A stretch of DNA of 64,000 bases, from assembly GCA_944474755.1 (NCBI GenBank), contig OX104124.1:45957342-46021341 (forward strand), given 5' to 3'. Below, in pieces: positions 56,303-64,000 of this stretch (its first letter is position 1; the number at the start of each line of letters is the position of its first letter). The notes below the pieces were generated by a model that saw only the letters and a program-made list of their open reading frames with translations, ran no database searches and had not been told where the DNA came from. A program made the translations under genes and the position numbers. The DNA comes from Limnoperna fortunei. Its lineage: Eukaryota; Mollusca; Bivalvia; Mytilida; Modiolidae.

Positions 56303-56908
56303 GCAACATTCTTGATTCATGTTAATTATTTACAATCGTTCATTTTCATTATACGATATATTATTATGTTTTGAAATCTCCTAGGACGGAAAAATTCTTT
56401 CTGTATATTTTAGACATGTTATCAAAGCACTGTGACGAATCAACAAATGAATGGGCCTAATACTGCTAAAGCATTGCATGCATGACTTATCAGTCAATTA
56501 ATTGTTTACCAATTTCCTAAATGTCCATTGTTTATTGTTTTTTATTTGTTTTCGGTTCATAATGTAAATATTATTTCAATTGACCGAATATCAATAATTC
56601 TGATATAAAAGCATTGCACTTACTATCAAAATTTGTTTGTTGAAAGTGAATAGCGAAATCTTGTGTTAGTAATATAATTTGATTGGATAATATTAAAAAG
56701 CTAAATTTCCTTTTTTCTTAATACTCACAACTATTTTTTGCGAAAACACGTTGATGTTCCGGCAGATAAACTTTTGATGAGAATACCATTTGTTAATGTA
56801 ATAATGTTTCTTTTAAATAAACAATATGATAGAATATGGCAATATCAACCATTATCTCGTACAAAGTTGAAGACTATGAATTATATCTTTTCCTTTGTGT
56901 ACTTTCAG

Positions 56909-57086
56909 TTAACGGAAACTGGGAAACTGGGGAGAATGGTCTGTTTGGAATTCGTGTTCCCTAACTTTTGGAACCGGCAGTAAGGTTAGGTCTAGAAGCT
57001 GCAATAATCCACCGCCATCTAATGGAGGGTTGTCGTGTCCAGGTAGTTCTTCGGATATTACAGTTTGTAACACAGATCATGTCCAG
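56909..57086 (+). pseudogene. Array exon A: broken TSP1 exon
   Basis: Splice sites are preserved, but an 8-nt repeat insertion after GGAAACTGGG shifts the frame, the CSLTCG Cys codon is TTT, and one C is lost in GATCATGTCC near the end. Confidence 0.75.
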
Positions 57087-57669
57087 GTAGATATTATTGA
57101 ATTACTTTAATTATGTACAGTCTTCTTTATTATACGATATATTTTGTTATGGCTTTCAAATCTCAAATCTCAAAACAAAGCACTGTTAGGTATCAACAGA
57201 GGAATGGACCTTATATTGCTGAACCACTAATTTCCTTTCATATTAGTCAATTAATTGCTAACAATTTTCAAAAGTTTCCATTGTTTATTTTTTTAAATTG
57301 TTTTCTGTGGATATTATAAATATTATTTCAATTGGCCTAATATTGATAAGATAAGTCTGATATAAGCATTACGCTTACTATCAAACTTATTTTGTTGAAC
57401 GTGAATGACGAAATCTACTGTAATATAATTTGATTGGATGACATTAAAAACCAAATTTCCTTTTTACTTAAATTAAGACTTACAATTTTTTTTTTGGTGA
57501 AAACACGTTACGCTGCTGCAATATACGTTTGGCGGATTGCATACCATTTGATAATGTATTACTTTTTATTTGAAATAACACAATATTATAGAATTGTAGG
57601 CAAAATCTACCATTTTCTCGTAAAAAGTTAAAAACTTTAAGTTATGTGTTTTCCTTTGTGCATTTTTAG

Positions 57670-57840
57670 TTAACGGAAACTGGGGACAGTGGTCTGTTTG
57701 GAATTCGTGTTCTCTAACATGTGGAAGTGGTAGTAAGTTTAGGACTAGAAGCTGCAATAATCCTCCACCATTTAACGGAGGGTTGTCGTGTCAAGGTAGT
57801 TCTTCGGATGGTACATCATGTAACACAGATCCATGTCCAA
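57670..57840 (+). CDS. Array exon B: intact TSP1 exon
   Basis: 171 nt, phase 1-1, open throughout: [17 protein letters not shown], then [17 protein letters not shown] and CNTDPCP. The donor is CCAA|GTAGAT rather than CCAG|GTAGAT. It belongs to subtype c. No associated 5' or 3' terminal exons were found, so whether it is transcribed is unknown. Confidence 0.65.
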
Positions 57841-58418
57841 GTAGATGCGACATTTGTGATTTATTTTAATTATAAACAATCGGTCCTCTTTATTATACGA
57901 TATATTGTTATGGCTTCGAAACCTCTTTACACGGAACAATTCTTCTGATATATGTGACATCAGATCCAAGGACAATTATGTATTAACAAAGGAATGAACC
58001 TTGTACTTCTGAACAATTACTTTCTTATCAGTCAGTGATTTCGGTTGATATTTTAAATATCATTTTAATTGAACGAATATTAATAAGATAAGTCTGATAT
58101 AAGCATTACATTTACTATCAAACTTATTTTGTTGAAATTGAATGTTGAAATTTTGTGAAATAAAATTTGATTGGATGATATCAAAAACCAAATTTCCCTT
58201 AAACTTAAATAAAACTCAAAATTATTTTTGCGACTGCACGTTGTTGTTCCCGCAGATTTCAATAACCATTTCACGGATGTGAATGCCATTTTGTTAATGT
58301 AATAATTTTCTTTTAAAATAAAACGCTATTATAGAATATTAGTAAAAAAATATCTATCATGTTTTCGTACACAGATGAAGATTATGACTTTTTTGTCCTT
58401 TTCTTTGTGCATTTTTAG

Positions 58419-58589
58419 TTAACGGAAACTGGGGAGAGTGGTCTGTTTGGAATTCGTGTTCCTTAACATGTGGGACCGGTAGTAAAGTTAGGAGTAGAAG
58501 CTGCAATTATCCACCACCATCTAATGGAGGGTTGTCGTGTCCAGGTAGTTCTTCGGATACAATATTTTGTAACACAGATCCATGTCCAG
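58419..58589 (+). CDS. Array exon C: intact TSP1 exon
   Basis: 171 nt, phase 1-1, open: [17 protein letters not shown], then RSRSCNYPPPSNGGLSC and CNTDPCP. 749 nt downstream of exon B. Confidence 0.65.
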
Positions 58590-59186
58590 GTAGATGTGAT
58601 ATTATTGATTTATTTCTTTGTATATGATATAGTGTTTTGCTTTGCAACCTCTTTAGACAGAACGATCCTTCTGACATAATTTGAAATCAGATCCAATCAC
58701 TGTTAGGTATCAACAAAGGGATTGACCTTAACTTCTGTTGATCAATTTCTTATCAGTCAGTTAATTTGTAACAATTATCAAACATGTCCATTGTTCATTA
58801 CTTACTTTTTAAATTGATTTCGGTTGATATTGTAAATATTATTTCAGTTGGACGAATATTGATAAGATAAGTCTGATATAAGTATTCAATTTCCTATAAA
58901 CGTATTTTGTTAAGATTGAATGGCAAAATCTTGTGTAATAAAATTTGATTTGATGACATCAGAAACAAAATTTCATATATACTTTAATTAGACTCACAAT
59001 TAGTTTTCCTACAGCACGTTGCCCTTCCTTCATATCTCAATAACCGTTTCGCGGATGTGAATAACATTTGCTAATGTAATAATTTTCTTTAAAAGTAAAA
59101 CGATATTATAGAATATAAGGCAATATTTACCATTTTCTCCTAAAATGATAAAGATTATGGTTTTTACTTTTTCTTTTGCATTTTAG

Positions 59187-59357
59187 TTAACGGAAGTTGG
59201 GGAAAGTGGTCTGTTTGGAATTCGTGTTCCCTAACATGTGGGAGCGGCAGTAAGGTTAGGACTAGAAGCTGCAATAATCCACCACCATCTAATGGAGGGT
59301 TGTCGTGTCCAGGTAGTTCTTCGGATACTACATCGTGTAACACAGATCCATGTCCAG
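59187..59357 (+). CDS. Array exon D: intact TSP1 exon
   Basis: 171 nt, phase 1-1, open: [18 protein letters not shown], then [17 protein letters not shown] and CNTDPCP. 768 nt downstream of exon C, with flanking introns almost identical to those around exon E. Confidence 0.65.
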
Positions 59358-59975
59358 GTAGATGTGATATTATTGACTTATTTAATAATGTTCAATCGTT
59401 CTTCTTTGTATATGATATAGTGTTTTGCTTTGCAACCTCTTTAGACAGTACGATCCTTCTGACATAATTTGAAATCAGATCCAATCACTGTTAGGTATCA
59501 ACAAAGGGATTGACCTTTAACTTCTGCTGATCAATTTCTTATCAGTCAGTTAATTTGTAACAATTATCAAACATGTCCATTGTTCATTACTTACTTTTTA
59601 AATTGGTTTCGGTTGATATTGTAAATATTATTTCAGTTGGACGAATATTGATAAGATAAGTCTGATATAAGTATTCAATTTCCTATAAACGTATTTTGTT
59701 AAGATTGAATGGCAAAATCTTGTGTAATAAAATTTGATTTGATGATACCAGAAACAAAATTTCATATATACTTTAATTAGACTCACAATTATTTTTCCTA
59801 CAGCACGTTGCCCTTCCTTCATATCTCAATAACCGTTTCGCGGATGTGAATAACATTTGTTAATGTAATAATTTTCTTTAAAAGTAAAACGGTATTATAG
59901 AATATAAGGCAATATTTACCATTTTCTCCTAAAATGATAAAGATTATGGTTTTTACTTTTTCTTTTGCATTTTAG

Positions 59976-60146
59976 TTAACGGAAGTTGGGGGGAGTGGTC
60001 TGTTTGGAATTCGTGTTCCCTAACATGTGGGAGCGGCAGTAAGGTTATGACTAGAAGCTGCAATAATCCTCTACCATCTAATGGAGGGTTGTAATGTCCA
60101 GGTAGTTCTTCGGATACAACATCTTGTAACACAGATCCATGTCCAG
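59976..60146 (+). pseudogene. Array exon E: TSP1 exon with TAA
   Basis: Splice sites and length are normal, but the codon after GGL is TAA at 60092-60094 (TCG in exon D). Near-identity to exon D and its intron shows a very recent ~789-bp duplication, followed by the nonsense change. Confidence 0.8.
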
Positions 60147-60149
60147 GTA

Positions 60150-62465
60150 GATGTGATATTATGTTGATGTTTAGCATTGAAATATTTTAGACGGCTGGTA
60201 TACGAACAAAATCAAGTTAAAAATTATTTGTAGTTTGTATATTAAATGTGATAAGCAAGACATTTTAATTTAAGTTGCGTTTGTAGGCAAAATATATCTT
60301 ACTATTTTTACAATTATAAATTTATCTGTTGTAATATATCTTTGAAATCGTTGCATTACGTATTCATACTGTATTAATATTTCCCTCATGTAGCGCATTC
60401 ATGACATGTATTATAGTAGTTGTTATGATGAAAGTTTTTCTGGGTTTTCTTCGCACAAAAAATAAGATTTAATATATTTTTGGCGTTCAGTTAATGCATA
60501 TTTTGATGTTCAATGATTGCTTATCATTACATGTTTACATAAGTTATAAATAGTGTTTTTGACTTGGTGTGAAACATTAATCAATTTAACCTATGAATAA
60601 CAAAACAAAACTTATTTATTGACCATTATTTATCTGAATTTAAAGAGTAAATAAATCATGCTTATTCAAAATATGTCACTTGATATACCTTAACACGTAA
60701 AAAGGTTACACAACAGGCGGATTTTCAAATTGTAAACCACAAAGAATATTTTAGACTTTGCGCAATCTTTAAAGCATGTATTTATTAGAGATATAAAGTA
60801 TTTAAACTGTGAGTAAAGCAGTATATAGGTTCGATAGAAAAATGTCTAATAAACAATCTTTCAAAGTATTATTCAGATTTTAATTCAAATAGACTTAAGA
60901 TTCAATCTGTATGAACAACTTCGTATGTCAGTTATGATGTAACTGTCATCTTATAAATACTTTTAACCTTCAAATGAATTGTTTAATTATTGTATTATTA
61001 TTATACCACTCTCATTGCTGTTGTGCTTTATGTATAACTCGTCATATGCTTCTTTTTAACTACAATGTAACGAATGTATGTATTTACATTACACATGGAC
61101 CTCAGACTACATGTATTCAGCTTCATTTGTGGATGAGAGGTAGTTAAGTTCGGAGTGCAGTTACGACGGCATTTAAAGGTATTGTTGATTAAGCTATGTT
61201 TGAAGTTTGTCTACAATAAAGTGTACTATAACGCTTTCTAACTGTTACCAACAATATACAAAAAACATCGTTACTGTATCCTGCACACTATCAGCATCGT
61301 GGATTTATATTAGGTGATTATATCAAACCGAATTCATCATATGCAAAGGTATCACCATTTTATTTCCTCTGTCATCTTAATTTCTGAAAATCAATGCTCA
61401 TCTATATGAACAAATTAAAATCAGTGGTTAATTCACACCATTTAACCTATTATATTGGTTGAAGTACAAAATTGGTACCTTGCTTTTTTTAATTTTTAGT
61501 ATATTTCGTGGCCAATATGACTTATCGATATAATCATTAATGTAAATATTCTTTAAAACAGGTCATATTAACATATGTTGTAATTGGTCTGATAGAACTA
61601 AAAAGTCAAGTTATCCAACAAACCACAAACAGCAATGATTGCCTACAAGACAGTTATTATGCCGATTGAAAATGTCAAACCACTTTAATTGCAATACAAA
61701 TACCACAGGCCAGACAACAAACACTGAACGTTGCTTGCATTGTTACAGAGATTTTCGAGCGCATCGTTCGTGTCTAGATTTATGCAGATTGTGTTTAAGG
61801 ACGTCTAAAACTAATTTGTTAAGTTGTTAAGGTAATATTGCAAACATTTAGTTGCCCCAACAATATATAGCTGCCACTTGCTTTTCGTATTGAATATATA
61901 GACGTATTGATTGATTGATATGCCTAGGAAGTTATTGCGGTTTCTAAGATTTTGAAATGTGGATTTTTTTTTCGTTTTTGTTTAGGTCCTTTGTTATCAC
62001 TTTCATGTATAATACTGCATTTGTTGTAAAATGTGAAAAACTTAAAGTAATATCTCTCTGTAATTATTTATAACCGTTTTCAACTCAGAAAATATTTTTA
62101 TAAATATGTCTGTTATCAAGTACAATCACACGTACCTCAAGTCAGACATGTGGAATAATCAATATCATCAAAAGTTTAATGCAACTATAAATCTTTGCAA
62201 TGGGACTTTAATCGGTTTTTTTTATTTTATTGAAAGTGGGTAATTTAAAATTGTGAATAGTATAAGAAGTTTGGGGTTTGACGCATTTATGTTTTAATTT
62301 TCAATGTAAAATATTTTATTTGCAATCCTTGTTTGTAGCTGTTGCAATGATTTCCTTGATACAGGGTTGTGTGGCAGAATATAGGCTTTTTGAAAATTAA
62401 GTTGAGGCCGACGTTCCTTAAACTGTATTGTTGCCATCCGTTTGTTGAAAATATTGGCTATATGC
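60150..62465. other. No recognised feature
   Basis: AT-rich DNA downstream of the TSP1 array. No transmembrane or tail exon like that of the upstream gene is present. Confidence 0.45.
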
Positions 62466-62466
62466 A

Positions 62467-62498
<32 letters not shown>

Positions 62499-62815
62499 GT
62501 CTACAAATTAAGCCCAACACTGTTAGAATTAGTTTTTAACACAGTCAAATTTTTGCTTACCCTCAGCGGGAATCGAACTCACACCGTTGTGACACTGTGG
62601 CACCAAATTGCCAGCACTATGTCCAGCGGTCTAACCCCCTTGGCCAAATCCTCTATATAAAAATTTAGCTTCATTTACCGGGGTGAATCGTAGACATAGA
62701 CATAGTACATGTGTACTAGCTTGTGACGATGGAGTTTTCGTAACCAATACGTATTAATCTGACAGTAATCTTATTCAGCACTTTTGTATATATTATATAG
62801 GATGACACGTGTGAC
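62466..62815 (-). repeat. tRNA-like composite repeat, copy 4, with (CA)n(TA)n
   Basis: A CA/TA tract (62466-62498) is followed by TCTACAAATTAAGCCCAACA, a minus-strand tRNA-like block (62563-62653), and the same distal end (GTAACCAATACGTATTAATC, ATATTATATAGGATGACA) as at 36.2 kb. Confidence 0.7.
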
Positions 62816-64000
62816 AAATGTATAACGGTTTTATGAAGGTATCAAACATTGCCAGTATGAAATAGTTTCTTTTAGAACATTTGTTTAAAAAACAAACGAC
62901 ACTGGCACAGACCTTTAATTTCACTTTCCGCTATATTGATGTTTTGTCCGTGAACAATGATAAATTTGGTGACATTTTGCATTCAATCTTCCCTAGCGAG
63001 CTTTAAATTACTGAAAGCTTCATCCAGAAATAGACTTTTCAAAAGCTACAAAGAAGACTCTGCGACAAACATGATCTTTATATAAAGTATGGTGTGTAAA
63101 TTTGAAAACGTATACGTTATACAAGATCATGCATTTGTTAATACGTTTTTCTAGACCGAGCACTGTTGTTGACTTCTATGTACTAAAACAAGGGTGCGGT
63201 TAATCCGTGAAATGTTCTTGGCAAAAGTTCGTACACTATTCCCCTTTGTAATGTGAAGTAACATACTGTTGCCAAACACAGGTATTATTTTCACCGACGA
63301 CTACATGTATCAGTTATGCATTTTTAATTTTGCAATTTCATACTGTCAGTCACGCAATGGGCTCGTAGCGAGAAAAAACAGTATTTAATAAACTGGTTAT
63401 CAATGTTAGAACAAAGCTTTTTACCATGTAATTATGTGACATAATTATAAATGTGCTTACAGTGTGTAATCGACTTTGGGCTAACATGGTCGTCAATATC
63501 ATTTGCAATTATTTTAAATTCTTCGCAAAACTACAAAATAATAAAAAGAACAAAATAAACTACAAGTAAAAAGCATACAACATATTCTCCGAAGTTAAGA
63601 TTTGTTGGGACAGTCACATGTTATTTGACACAACAAAACAGTAGTTATCTCTGCTATTCTAAATACTTTTGCGGTCATTAATTTTCGCGAAATGAAAACT
63701 TTGTAAATAACAAACATGTTGTCATAAATAATTTATTCATTTACTGCATATTTAATACTAAGCCTAGTTTGGATAGCGAACAAGCCGCAAACATAAGACA
63801 AACAACTGGAATGCAAAAACCTTTCCTTTTATCTGTTTTGACCCTTGCTAGGCACATATCAAGCCAACTTCTTCACAAAACATGGACAAAAATGCATGAA
63901 AAAACCAAAACTAATAATTTTCAAAACAGGTGCACAACACAGAAGTCGACAAAAAATCTCGACATATTTTGTAGACCATTGAAGTTCATTTCTATTGTTA
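62816..64000. other. No recognised feature
   Basis: AT-rich DNA with nothing supportable seen. Confidence 0.4.

Noticed and set aside
57772..60177. Open frames on both strands over the TSP1 array reading [14 protein letters not shown] or AIIHHHLMEGCRVQ
   Set aside because: Alternative frames of the TSP1 exons; the repetition comes from the duplicated exons.
61639..61830. Cysteine-rich 63-residue frame
   Set aside because: The cysteine spacing fits no known zinc or disulphide module, and there are no splice signals in suitable positions.

Overview
This is an AT-rich, intron-rich eukaryotic window, most likely from a bivalve mollusc and plausibly a mussel (Mytilus). The case rests on three things: a hammerhead-ribozyme repeat of the kind known from mussels, tRNA-derived SINEs with a tail that is common in molluscs, and a receptor-type gene with one domain (or half a domain) per exon. 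The species call is inference; no marker gene is present. I saw no rRNA, no functional tRNA gene, no CRISPR array and no prokaryotic feature.

Layout. At 533-847 (minus strand) lies the first coding exon of a secreted PAN/apple-like protein whose remaining exons lie outside the window. From 0.85 to 8.4 kb there is gene-free DNA with a type I hammerhead ribozyme element (3161-3531) and a small dispersed TCGTTT-rich repeat family. From 8.4 to 31.5 kb there is a retrotransposon cluster: a decayed CR1/L2-like LINE (+), a full-length and apparently intact Tx1-clade LINE (-) inserted in a GAA/TTC microsatellite, a second 5'-truncated copy of that LINE immediately beside it, a decayed CR1-like LINE (+), several SINEs, and a long broken I-clade LINE (-) with gag-like ORF1, endonuclease, RT and RNase H.

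From about 32.3 to 48.2 kb on the plus strand there is one multi-exon gene. I could place its exons at base level because every ectodomain exon begins and ends in phase 1. It encodes two group A SRCR domains (two exons each), eight thrombospondin type 1 repeats (one 171-nt exon each), a transmembrane exon, and a cytoplasmic tail with several YxxL/YxN motifs, followed by AATAAA. The exon that would supply a signal peptide is not resolved. The seventh TSP1 exon carries an in-frame TAG and must be skipped, or the allele is truncated. SINEs, a MITE-like element and a repeat with (TA)n tracts fill its introns. Downstream (49.4 kb and 56.3-60.1 kb) is a trail of further TSP1 exons of the same subtype: three intact, two broken and two relics. 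This looks like continuing tandem exon duplication and decay.

The most unusual signal is in the intact Tx1-clade LINE. The 3' part of ORF2 holds four consecutive perfect hairpins at about 48-nt spacing. Their loops are alike, but their stems differ in sequence while keeping complementarity. Next to them is a nested 22-bp hairpin. The 3' UTR holds a duplicated two-hairpin unit in which one hairpin again keeps its loop and changes its stem. These look like repeated, structure-selected RNA elements within and behind a coding region.
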